Shown here in pieces: positions 1 through 9,640 of a stretch of DNA of 64,000 nucleotides. The position numbers were made by a program, and so were the translations under genes. This stretch comes from Sophora flavescens (Eukaryota; Streptophyta; Magnoliopsida; Fabales; Fabaceae), in NCBI GenBank assembly GCA_030762895.1, contig CM061062.1, positions 5,669,293 through 5,733,292 of the forward strand. Reading direction: 5' to 3'. How positions within the stretch are numbered: position 1 is the stretch's first letter; the number at the start of each line of letters is the position of its first letter. The notes under the pieces were generated by a model that was not told where the DNA came from, ran no database searches, and saw nothing but the letters and a program-made list of their open reading frames with translations.

Positions 1-35
1 TCGAAGGTGGAAACTTTCATCGTTGGCAAAAGAAG

Positions 36-1448
36 ATGCACTTCCTTCTTACAACATTGAAGGTGGCATATGTGTTGAACACACCAAGACCAGAGGAAAG
101 AGAAGATGAGACCATCAATGAGACTCGTGAGAGGAACAAGTGGGTTAATGATGACTACATTTGCATGGGGCATATTTTGAATGGCATGACCGACTCATTG
201 TTCGATGTGTATCAAAATGCGGGATCCTCCAAAGAACTATGGGAGAAACTTGAGGCAAGATACATGATGGAGGACGCAACAAGTAAGAAATTTCTTGTTA
301 GTCGTTTTAATAATTATAAAATGGTTGATGGTATGCCTATCATGGAACAAATGCATGAAATTGAACGTATTCTCAATAACTACAAACAACATAATATGCA
401 CATGGATGAAACCATCATTGTCTCCTCAATCATTGACAAACTTCCTCCTTCATGGAAAGACTTTAAAAGAAGTCTTAAACATCGAAAAGATGACATTTCT
501 CTTGAACAATTGGGTAATCACCTTCGTTTAGAAGAAGAGTATCGTAAACAAGATGATACTAAAGAACATTCTGTTCATGAGAAGGTGCATGTAGTAGAGG
601 AAGGGAAATTTGGTAAGTCCTCTAAAAAGAGGAATCAAGATTTTGGAAATTCTCATGAAAACAACAATGAGAATGACTACAAGAAAAAGAAAAAGAAAAA
701 TGGTTGTTTCTATTGTGGAAAACCGGGACATTTCAAGAGGAATTGTCATCTCCTAAAAAAGGAAAAAGAGAAGGAATCTAGTGCAACAAAGGACAATCTT
801 GTTGCGATCATTTCCGAAATCAACATGATAGAAGATGTTGGATCATGGTGGATTGACTCCGGTGCAACTCGCCATGTGTGTAAGAACAAGGATCTCTTCA
901 AGACAATTAATGAAGAAGATGGAACCGTTCTATATATGGGAAATGCATCAACTGTCCAAGTTAAAGGCAAAGGGACGGTGGAACTAGAATTCACTTCGGG
1001 AAAAGTAGTCACTCTTACAGATGTTTATTATGTACCAGATGTTAGGAAGAATTTAATTTCTGTACCGTTACTTAATAAGTACGGGTTCAAATGTGTATTT
1101 GAGGGAGACAAGTTTATTCTCTCTAAGGGAGGAATGTTTGTAGGAAAGGGATACCTTTGTGAGAATATGTTCAAACTCAATATTATTAATGATAATGGAT
1201 TTATTTATGCTTATATTGTCGAGTCTTGTAATTTATGGCATTCTCGTTTAGGACATGTTAATTTTAGGAAAATGGATGAAATGATGAATTCATGTTTAAT
1301 TCCTAAAACAAGTAGGATTTCGGATGCATGTACAACTTGTATGCTAACTAAGATAACTAGATTTCCTTTTCCTAGAGTTGAAAGAAGTTCTAAAGTGTTA
1401 GATTTAATTCATTCGATGTATGTGATTTACATGGTTGGCCCACTATAG
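36..1448 (+). pseudogene. Copia-A gag, protease and integrase N-terminus (5' partial)
   Basis: This is the first reading block of the Copia polyprotein. The frame is already open in the first bases of the window, so the ATG at 36 is internal and not the true start. A gag domain is followed by a CCHC zinc knuckle (CFYCGKPGHFKRNC, about residues 226-239). The aspartic protease motif WWIDSGATRHVC follows at about residues 273-284, and then the integrase HHCC zinc-binding region (LWHSRLGH, later CTTC). The frame breaks at about 1415, where one base is missing in the integrase core lead-in, and again in the A run at 1454-1458. After both breaks the polyprotein resumes in the block starting at 1465. 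The gag segment is what binds and packages the RNA in the particle. Confidence 0.9.
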
Positions 1449-1464
1449 GTGGTAAAAATATTTT

Positions 1465-3849
1465 GTGACATTCATAGATGATTGTACTAGATATTGCTAT
1501 GTATATTTAATGCATTCAAAGGATGAAGTGTTAGATAAATTTAAGATATTTAAAACAGAAGTAGAACTTCAACATGAAACATTTATTAAATGTTTTAGGA
1601 GTGATAGAGGAGGAGAGTTCTATAACCCTAGTTACTTTGAGTCTACTGGAATAATTCACCAAACAACCGCACCTTATTCCCCACAACAAAACGGTATAGC
1701 TGAAAGGGAAAATAGAGTATTAGAAGAAATGGTAAATGCAATGTTATCATATTCTGGTCTAGCAAAGGGTTATTGGGGAGAAGCCTTGTTGACGGCTTGT
1801 TATATCTTGAATAGAGTTCCAAACAAAAGGAACAAAATAACCCCATATGAACTTTGGAAAAATAGAAAGCCCAACCTTGAATATTTCAAAGTTTGGGGTT
1901 GTAGGGCAATAGTAAAAGTTCCTAAACCAAAAAGAAAGAAATTAGGTGGAAGGAGAATTGAATGTGTGTTCCTGGGCTATGCTAAAAATAGCAAAGCATA
2001 TAGATTCATGGTTATAGAATCTAATGACTCATATCCTGTAAATACAGTAATTGAGTCTAGGGATGCTATCTTTCAAGAAGATAGGTTTAACTCAATTCCA
2101 AGTCACAAAAATGATGTTCATAGTAATGCACATAATCTAGAAACCAATGTATTTAATAATGATACTTTAGAGAGTTCAGAACTTAGAAGAAGTCAGAGAG
2201 CTAGGAAAGAGAAAACGTGTGGACCAGACTTTTTCATGTTCCTTGTTGAAGGAACAAGAGAGTCCATAGACAGTTATGGACCAATATGTTATAATACAGA
2301 AAGTGATCCAGAAACATTCGAAGAGGCAATAAAGTCTCAAGATGCCACTTTCTGGAAGGAAGCTATACAAGAGGAAATAGACTCAATAATGGGGAATAAA
2401 ACGTGGAAATTAGTAGACCTCCCACCTGGTTCCAAACCTATAGGTTGTAAATGGATTTTCAAAAGGAAAATGAAGGTAGATGGAACCATAGATAAGTTTA
2501 AGGCAAGACTAGTTGCTAAGGGATTTACACAAAAAGAGGGCATTGACTCTTTTGATACATATGCACCTGTGGCAAGAATTGCCTCAATTAGAGTGCTATT
2601 GGCACTTGCATCCATCTATAAGTTTGTCATTCATCAAATGGATGTGAAAACAGCATTTCTTAATGGGGAGTTAGATGAAGAGGTGTATATGACACAACCT
2701 GAAGGGTTTGTGGTTAATGGTCAAGAAAAGAAGGTGTGTAAATTGAATAAGTCATTGTATGGACTGAAACAAGCTCCTAAACAATGGCATCAAAAGTTTG
2801 ATCATGTTGTGCTAGCTAGTGGATATAAAATAAATGAATCTAACAAGTGTATTTATAGTAAATTCCATAATGGAAAAGGCGTTATGATTTGTTTATATGT
2901 TGATGATATGTCAATATTTGGTACTGATCTAGATGAGGTGGAAAAAACTAAGAGTTTCCTCTCTAGTAATTTTGATATGAAAGACTTAGGGGAAGCCGAT
3001 GTGATACTAGGGATTAGAATAATAAGAGATGGTGAGAACATAGGTTTATCCCACTCTCACTATATAGAAAAGGTGTTAAAGAAATTTAATGAATTTGATT
3101 GTCAATCTGTTGTTACTCCCTTTGATCACAACACTAATTTAGTACCAAATAAAAGTTGTCCAGTAGCACAACTTGAATACTCAAAAGTAATTGGATGCTT
3201 AATGTATGCCATGACCTGTACTAGACCAGACATTGCATATGTTGTTGGGAGACTAAGTAGGTATACAAGTAATCCAAGCAAAGACCATTGGCATGCTATC
3301 CGAAGAGTATTGAAATACTTGAAGGGGACAATGAATTATAGTTTGAACTATAATGGATATTCTCCAGTAATAGAAGGTTATACGGATGTCAGTTGGGTGA
3401 CTTATACAGAAGATCATGCTTCAACAAGCGGTTGGGTCTTCACACTTGGTGGTGGTGCTATTTCTTGGGGATCCAAGAAACAAACTTGCATTGCTGACTC
3501 CACCATGGCTGCAGAATTCATAGCATTGGCAGCAGGAAGCAAAGAAGCTGAATGGCTTATAAATTTGATGTATGAGATACCAATTTGGCCAAAGCCAATA
3601 GCACCAATATCCATACATTGTGATAGTCAATCAACACTATCAAAGGCATATAGCCAGGTTTATAATGGAAAGTCCAGGCACATTGGGCTAAGACATAGCT
3701 ATGTAAAAGATTTGATTATAAATGGAGTAATATCCATAGTCTTTGTGAAAACAGAGAGGAATCTTGCAGATCCTTTGACGAAAGGATTGACAAGGGATAT
3801 GGTGTTGAAAACATCATTAGGGATGGGACTCAAGCCCATATCTACATGA
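1465..3849 (+). pseudogene. Copia-A integrase core, reverse transcriptase and RNase H
   Basis: Continuation of the polyprotein after the frame breaks at about 1415 and 1454-1458; the first codon is GTG, so this is not an independent start. The integrase catalytic core shows TFIDDCTRYCYVYL, SDRGGEF and PYSPQQNGIAERENR. The reverse transcriptase shows KARLVAKGFTQ, MDVKTAFLNG, LYGLKQAP and the catalytic LYVDDM. RNase H shows a GYTDVSW-type start, GAISWGSKKQ, a mutated STMAAEF motif and the C-terminal LADPLTKGL. The frame is open for 794 codons and ends in TGA just upstream of a 550-base non-coding tract. Apart from the two upstream deletions the enzyme set looks complete. Confidence 0.92.
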
Positions 3850-4404
3850 TCACCAATGGTGGAAACCCGACTCACACTTGAGTAGCATCAAGTCTTGAGT
3901 TCAATGGGTCAAAGTACACTATGAGAGTGGTTGCAAGTACTTGACAAATAGATACATCCCAAGGTTTAAAAGTACTTGGAAACCATAAGGACAATAAAGA
4001 AAAGGGTGAGCTTTTGCTCTTAATGGACCTATAGCACATATGTGCTGAGGTGCCCAACTTATGGGGGTGCTTCTGGTAAAGTCCACCTATGTGAGAGTGA
4101 AGTGTGGCCGCTTCTTAGAGTTGGGCTTGACTCTGTAAGCTCTCATGAAAAGGATACACGACACAAGACCTTATCAAATGTGTCACACTACCACGTCGTT
4201 CAATGGTACCGAGATTTTATGTGTAAGTCATGCACGCTTGTACTAATGAATATTTGGTTCAAAGCTTGTCTACCAAATTATTCGGGGATGAGTGAAACCC
4301 ATGGCTTACTAAGCAAAGGTTCAAATCGCCAATATACCTTTGTCTGAAAGCATGCGATTTCCGGAATAATGGGATTTGGATTTATTTTGAAAATGGTGGG
4401 GGAT
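3850..4404 (+). other. Copia-A 3' non-coding tract and polypurine tract
   Basis: Untranslated sequence between the RNase H stop and the LTR, about 90 percent identical by eye to 11890-12462 of Copia-B. The last 15 bases are purine-rich (ATGGTGGGGGAT, ending at 4404), the usual polypurine tract that primes plus-strand DNA synthesis. A 101-codon open frame (4042-4347) lies inside but begins with GTG, not ATG. An equivalent frame survives in Copia-B. Confidence 0.75.
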
Positions 4405-4469
4405 TGTGAGAAATTTTCAAAATTCTTAAACGGTTAAATCTAATTAATGGCGCCTAATTGTCACTACTT

Positions 4470-4541
4470 GGTCGCGTAGCCTAGCGGTAGTGACTTCATT
4501 GGTTTGATGCCTTGGTCAGTGTTTGAATCCTATGTCCCTCA
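4470..4541 (+). other. tRNA-like pol III promoter pair inside LTR (plus strand)
   Basis: An A-box-like TAGCCTAGCGG lies at 4477-4487 and a B-box-like TGTTTGAATCC at 4520-4530. The 32 bases between them match the spacing in ordinary tRNA genes. The acceptor ends do not pair, so this is a tRNA-derived relic and not a functional tRNA gene. Whether it drives pol III transcription is unknown. Confidence 0.6.
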
Positions 4542-4597
4542 TTTTTGTTGAATATTATGACCGTTGTTTAACGTTCTGGAAAAATAAAATGATAAAG

Positions 4598-4669
4598 TGT
4601 TGTTGAGCAGATTCGAACCTGGCTCTATGAGGGAAGGGACATATCTTTTGGCCACTAGGCCAACTGATG
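4598..4669 (-). other. tRNA-like pol III promoter pair inside LTR (minus strand)
   Basis: On the minus strand an A-box-like TGGCCTAGTGG (4662-4652) and a B-box-like GGTTCGAATCT (4619-4609) are again separated by 32 bases. The pair points toward the plus-strand pair at 4477-4530, so the LTR holds two convergent tRNA-like modules about 80 bases apart. Confidence 0.6.
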
Positions 4670-5127
4670 TCTTGTGACAGTTAATGAACGTTAATACTAC
4701 TTATGTATCGAATTTGACCGTTTTTGAAACTTTTGAAGAGTTGTTTCCTTTCACCAAGTGACATGAGTTGGTCTATAAATAAAATCATCTGCATGCAGTA
4801 ATTGACACGAAAAACTCAGAATCTCTCAACCATTCTTCACTCCCAATCACATTCTTTTCTCCCTTATGCGCAGAGAGAGTTAAGGAGACTATTGTTTTGT
4901 AAACTGCCATTGTCGATACGCTTGGTTTAGGGTGTGCAAACCAAACCAAGGTTCTCCATTGTATCCTGAAGGGGATTCGCCAGTTACACCTGTTGCATCC
5001 AATCTACGAGGAGAGATTGGTGGGGGCGAATTGAACCTAAAGCCTAGTGTCCTCACACACCTTGGAGATTGCGCATTACAATTATTTTCTTCTTCTTTGT
5101 TGCAGATCCATACCCAATTTTCTAACA

Positions 5128-6502
5128 AATACAGGTTTTCCGAGTCTCCGTTTTGATTTCTTTGACTGCAATGAATACCAGAAATTCATCAATTTCAAGA
5201 ACAGTGGACTATCATGATATAGAATTCAATAATTCACATAATTAAAAAAAATGGCTAATTCACAAATGTTGTAATGGGAATGGTAGAATCGTAGAGAAGC
5301 AATTTTTAGCAAGGTGGTATGTTGGTCTTAAGTTATAACATTGATTTAAAGATTCTAATCTCTTCCATTTCATTCCCTTGTCTTCAATTTTTAAACAATC
5401 ACATTTCTAGAGTGTATGAGTTTAATAGATCGAGGAAAGATCCTATAACTTGGATCAAAATAGTTAATGATGTACAGAATAACCCATTCCTAAATGCCAA
5501 CACCAGTTCATGCTCATGCATCAACCCAGTCGGGTCGGAAAGAATGGTCATCAAGAGGATTTAAACTGGTCTTTAGTACTATTCGATTACTACTACACAC
5601 CCACAAAAAAAAGGCTACAAATACTTTAAACACATTATTTACAAGCAAGCATGCCATAATTATTGCCTCATAATTATTGCCTCAACTGTGCATCCTAAAG
5701 TAGCGATTGGTATCAGTTTTGAAAAGTATTTCCAGAAATATTGGCATGGGAATAAAAGTTTCCCATGTTTAATACAAGTTTTTAAAAAATATGCTCGTGC
5801 ATAAAAGATTCCCGATAATAAAATTAGTGAATGATAGTTAGAAATTTAGGAAAAAAAATCTCCCATACGTAAATGTGTAGGAATGAAATATTGCCGAGAA
5901 TGTGATTCACAGGAATGTAATTTACCTAAAAATAAAACATTCCAGAAATTAAACGCTAACTAAATAAATATGATCGAGTTACTCTATTTTTGCTAAGGAT
6001 TAAATCCAAATCATAATTTACCTATTTATCCTTTAGTAAGTACCAGGTATTAACTCACCCATGTCAGATAGACCAATACCCAAATTGGTCCCTCAATATT
6101 TAAAACCTATATCAATTTAGCCCCTCAATATATCTTTGAACATCAACGGGGAAGGACGAAAAGGTTGATGGGAAGTGAGGTTAGTGTGAAGAAGTTGTTG
6201 TGGCGGCACGTGGTGGAGGAGGCGTCGAGAAGAGGGAGTTGGCGTGAATAATGAGCGGCGAAAGAACGAAGCTTGGACAGGTCACCCATCTCTGCATCGT
6301 TGATGGCGTCAGCACCACGACATTAGATTTTGCACTCTAGCCTCAGGGGTTGCCTTTCGATTTGGAATTGGGTTTTTTTTTTAGATGAAAATTTCGGTTG
6401 TTTGGGCTTTGATTTCTCTTGTAGAGTAGCCCATTGGGATAGAGAAGTTGGTCCAATAAATGGCCCAGAGTGTCACCCAAAGAAGGTTCTCATAAATATT
6501 TT
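5128..6502. other. Intergenic DNA without recognised gene
   Basis: AT-rich sequence with no coding frame I can support. At 6080-6140 it contains text of the 'ggtccctcaatatttaaaacc' kind, which resembles the TIR elements seen at 20838, 30140 and 39962. The stretch 6130-6330 is locally GC-richer, with short exon-like frames but no recognisable product. Confidence 0.5.
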
Positions 6503-6734
6503 GGGTACGTTTTGAAGAATTTATAAAAAGCTTATTTGAACTTATAAGAATATGTTATATGAAAACGAACTTATGCAAATGATTTATAGAAATAATTTAT
6601 CATCTTTATATATGCTCATTTTAGGTTATCAAAATAAATTTGTCAGAGGAGCTTATAAAAATAAGCTGTTTTTTCATTTATATGAAATTTTTTATCTAAT
6701 AAGTGTTTAATTGAATTTTTATCCAAATACACCC
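6503..6734. mobile_element. Candidate miniature TIR element (MITE), 232 bp
   Basis: The left end reads GGGTACGTTTTG and the right end, reverse-complemented, GGGTGTATTTGG. Both are flanked by TTT (6500-6502 and 6735-6737). The interior is AT-rich with repeated 'gaacttataa' and 'cttataa' motifs on both strands. This resembles the Tourist type of MITE, but the terminal match is short. Confidence 0.45.
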
Positions 6735-6820
6735 TTTATATAGAATGTATTATAGGAATTTTGTTACTCTACCCAATTTAAGTGCTACTCTGTTGGCTAT
6801 GATGCACAGATACTATACGA

Positions 6821-6847
6821 GTATCGGATACGATACGTATCCGATAC
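6821..6847. repeat. Perfect inverted repeat, 11-bp stem
   Basis: GTATCGGATAC (6821-6831), a five-base loop GATAC, then GTATCCGATAC (6837-6847). The surrounding 'gatacg' repetitions extend the symmetry to 6857. This may be the end of a degraded transposon or a cruciform-forming site. No function is evident. Confidence 0.6.
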
Positions 6848-6917
6848 GTCTTTTCATAAAAAATATAGGGTACAATACACTTAGGATACGTATTTAAATA
6901 TATATAAAAAATTCACA

Positions 6918-6944
<27 letters not shown>

Positions 6945-6949
<5 letters not shown>

Positions 6950-7060
6950 TTTTTGGAAAGACAAAAAGTATATTAATCCGAGTACAAGGGATACTCTAAA
7001 CTTATATACAAAAGACCAATAGAATCACAAAGTAAATAGAACAGAGATGTTATAAAAGCA
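6945..7060 (-). mobile_element. Possible 3' tail of a LINE (minus strand)
   Basis: A (GT)n and T10 run is followed by 'ggaaagacaaaaagtatattaat' and 'gagtacaagg'. Read on the minus strand this is a 3' untranslated end closing in a poly-A run, as in plant LINEs. No reverse transcriptase frame follows, so at most it is a very short 5'-truncated copy. Confidence 0.3.
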
Positions 7061-7749
7061 CATATAACCTAATGGCTAGTGGGTTTCAAATTTCAATCAC
7101 TCTGAAAGATTCTACACAACAACAAAAAATATAAAGATGGAAAGAAAAGCACATATAACCCAATCATTTGAGCATTTGATCATACAGGTTACATGCAACA
7201 GAAATAAATAAAGACAAATCAGGTCTTATGTTAAAGAGCATTTACTCTACAGCATTAAACATAAGACCTATATCAAGCATATTAACCAACTTTTAGTCAA
7301 AACAGAACATTTGTTCTAGAATGGTCATTAATTCAACAATCTCAATGATAACATTACCAATAGTGGAGAAAATGAGGGAGGAATTAACATTGTCAAATGA
7401 ACACCTCACAGACAACGCAGTATGACAACTACTCTCCATGTAGAAGAATCTGAAGAGTTACATGCAACCAAAGAAGACAATTTATAGATTGAAACCAGTG
7501 GAACATTATAGCGGGAGATTGAAATTTGAAAGGAGGATGGAGACAGAGAAGCGGGATTTGAAAGCAATTGATACCTGAGCATATCGGGAGAAGGTCCTGC
7601 TATCAGCAGCGCGCACTTGGTTCCATGAATGAGCATTGGGAGAAGACTTGCATAAATAAGGTGGTGTAGCAGGGTCAAAGAGATGATAGAAGGATTTGAC
7701 AAGAAATATTGGAGAAATAGATGAGTAAGGCATATACGGATTTGTCTTT
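7061..7749. other. Host DNA before Copia-B, no identified gene
   Basis: Short minus-strand frames (7406-7766) are open but match nothing I recognise, and they have no convincing splice structure. I see no promoter, RNA gene or further transposon ends in this stretch. Confidence 0.45.
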
Positions 7750-7831
7750 GGGAGAAAGTAGATCACCTTTTAGGTTTGCAAAATCAATAAACATGCATTC
7801 GGTAAGGTTTGGGAGAAAGTATATAAGCTTT
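7750..7831. repeat. Tandem 61-bp unit at the Copia-B target site
   Basis: Unit A (7750-7810) begins GGGAGAAAGTAGATCACC. Unit B begins the same way at 7811, is interrupted by Copia-B at 7831, and resumes at 13021-13064 (TAGGTTGTGCAAAATCCC). On the minus strand both units can encode similar peptides (ECMFIDFANLK and RWMFRDFAQPK), so the duplication could be an old coding repeat. No protein family is recognised. Confidence 0.6.
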
Positions 7832-8323
7832 TGTGAGAGATTTTCAAAAATCTGGAAAATGGTTAAAAGCATATAACAACGCACAACTATTATAATATGA
7901 TTAAATGGCCCAGCGGTCGTGACCTTACATATTTGTTGAGTTGGTGCGAGTTCGATTCCTGTCCCGAGACTTATGCACGACCATCTTCATGCAGTAATGG
8001 ATACGAAAATCTCAGAATCTTTCAACCATTATTCACTCCAAATCACCTTCTTTTCTCCCTTGTGCGCAGAGAGAGTTAAGAAGACTATTGTTCTATAAAC
8101 TGTCATTGACGATACGCTTGGTTTAGGGTGTGCAAACCAAACCAAGGTTACTCCATTGTATCATGAAGGGGATTCGCCGGTTACACCTGTTGCATCCAAT
8201 CTATGAGGAAATATTGGTGGGGGTGAATCGAACCTAAAGCCTAGTGTTCCTACACACCTTGGAGATTGTGCATCACCTTTGTTTGTCTCTTCTTTGTTGC
8301 AGGTCAGACCCCATTTTCTAACA
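7832..8323 (+). repeat. Copia-B 5' LTR
   Basis: TG...CA ends. It contains a plus-strand tRNA-like module: A-box TGGCCCAGCGG at 7906-7916 and B-box AGTTCGATTCC at 7949-7959, 32 bases apart. The segment with the minus-strand module and the TATA-like region of the Copia-A LTR is deleted here. Confidence 0.88.
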
Positions 8324-8472
8324 ATCTTTAGGTTTGATTTTCGTTTTATTAAAATGGTTGCAACATTGAGGGAGATAACATTAGACTTAGTCAAAGTTGA
8401 GAGGGTCGAAGGTGGTAACTCCGTTCGTTGGGAGAAAGAGATGCATTGTCTTCTTACAAGAAAGAATAGATG
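8324..8472 (+). pseudogene. Copia-B gag start remnant
   Basis: An ATG at 8353 opens a short frame (VERVEGGNSVRWEKEMHCLL) that matches the reading at the very start of the window in Copia-A (EGGNFHRWQKKMHFLL). Homology stops at about 8470, where the frame ends in TGA. Only 29 bases separate the LTR from this ATG, and no primer-binding site is visible there. Confidence 0.65.
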
Positions 8473-9640
8473 AGTAGTCATATGCTTCATCAAAATATGT
8501 TTATTTGTGACCAAGGTGAAAAGTACACAATTACTTTTCATGGCTATGTTATACTTGGTGTTCTAAATTCATGTGTGTACAATGCTAAAGGCATTCTTTG
8601 TTTGTGTTAAAATTAACATGTGGTATTAGAGCCTTAGATGCATGATTCTTAGAATACACTCAAGTATGTGAGTTTTGATGAACATTAATATGTTTGGTTT
8701 ATGATGCATGCATCATGTTGCTCTATTTTGATAGAAAGGTCTTAAATATACATGATTATATCAAGTGCATGTATTAATGGATTTGATCCATGTAAGAACC
8801 AATTATTTTTAAAATAGACAACCTTATATTATGAGGGCATGATTTTGTGAATATAAGATGAAAATTGTTTATTGCTTTTGTAGAAAGCATAAATGTTTTG
8901 GATGTGTTTTTGAATTGTTCTATGTTGTCAAAATGAACATGGATTTCCATAGAGGAATGATATAGAAAACTGGAAAATGATATTTGATCATTGTTTGTTT
9001 GTTTTCTATTATGATAATTATTTAGATTTATGATAGAACATGTTTAAACATAAATCCAATAAATGAAGACAATGAAAATAGGTTTAGATTTGGGTTGAAT
9101 GCCCAAAAATGGTTATGGATCTCTTGAATCCGGTTACTGTTAAATGGGTCTAGTTGACCTAGGCGGTAGTTGGAGATAGCCCAAAAGTTGCATCTGATTA
9201 GACGCTCAAATAAAATTAACGGTTATTGACTATCACTAATACTCGCATCGGCCTGGTGGTATCCGTGTTTCTAGCCATTGTCCCTTCCCGAGTTCGAATC
9301 CCAGGTTCTGTTATTTTGAACATTTTCGTTGCGTTATTTTCACTAAAACGGATTAAAATGGAAAGTTGAATCCACCATGATTTGAACATGGGACACTTCG
9401 AATAAACTGCAAGCCTGTTTACCAACAGGCCAGGAACCAACTCATTTGGTTGTCTTCCGTGAACAATATATATGTATGTGGAATGCAGTGATAATATTTC
9501 CGTACCTTGCATAAATGATTTAAAATTGATGTGAATGCTTGTTAGTAATGAAATGACTTTTAGACTGTAAAGTATTCTTAATTACCCATTGTTTGTGATG
9601 CTTATATATGTTATTATATAGTGTGGGTAATTAAATTGAA
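8473..9640 (+). other. Foreign retroelement-like segment inside Copia-B
   Basis: This 1.2 kb has no counterpart in Copia-A. It contains a primer-binding-site-like TGGTATTAGAGCC (8621-8633) preceded by TTAACA, the arrangement normally seen at an LTR end. A long AT-rich leader-like tract follows, then another pair of tRNA-like modules (9249-9301 plus strand, 9432-9378 minus strand). It may be the LTR end and leader of a second Copia family fused in by recombination or template switching. Confidence 0.5.
9242..9439. other. Second convergent pair of tRNA-like A/B box modules
   Basis: Plus strand: A-box-like CGGCCTGGTGG (9249-9259) and B-box AGTTCGAATCC (9291-9301), spacing 31. Minus strand: A-box TGGCCTGTTGG (9432-9422) and B-box TGTTCAAATCA (9388-9378), spacing 33. 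The arrangement repeats that of the Copia-A LTR, but the sequence between the boxes is different. Confidence 0.55.

Larger units (their letters stand above)
1..5127 (+). mobile_element. Copia-A, LTR retrotransposon, 5' end outside the window
   Basis: The window opens inside the gag gene of a Ty1/Copia element. The order gag, protease, integrase, reverse transcriptase, RNase H is the Copia order. A polypurine tract and a 3' LTR (4405-5127) close it. The 5' LTR is not in the window, so no target-site duplication can be tested. Coding is nearly complete, with only two single-base deletions in the integrase region, so this is much younger than its relative Copia-B at 7832-13015, which shares its LTR type and 3' region. 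Confidence 0.93.
4405..5127 (+). repeat. Copia-A 3' LTR (723 bp)
   Basis: The repeat starts TGTGAGAAATTTTC right after the polypurine tract and ends ATTTTCTAACA, giving canonical TG...CA ends. The same ends are found in both LTRs of Copia-B. A TATA-like TCTATAAATAAAA at about 4772 fits a pol II promoter. The U3-like half also carries two tRNA-like A/B box pairs in opposite orientation (annotated separately). Confidence 0.88.

Noticed and set aside
4042..4347. Protein-coding gene downstream of Copia-A RNase H
   Set aside because: The frame begins with GTG, has no ATG or Kozak context, and the equivalent in Copia-B differs at many residues. Kept only as a low-level finding.
4470..4669. Genuine tRNA genes in the LTR
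   Set aside because: A and B boxes are present, but the acceptor ends do not pair and no anticodon arm could be drawn, so these are tRNA-like relics only.
6080..6140. End of a TIR element of the 'ggtccctcaa' type
   Set aside because: Only one arm is recognisable and no partner or duplication could be located.
7406..7766. Pentatricopeptide-repeat gene fragment on the minus strand
   Set aside because: A few residues resemble such repeats, but there is no repeated 35-residue pattern and no supporting frame continuity.
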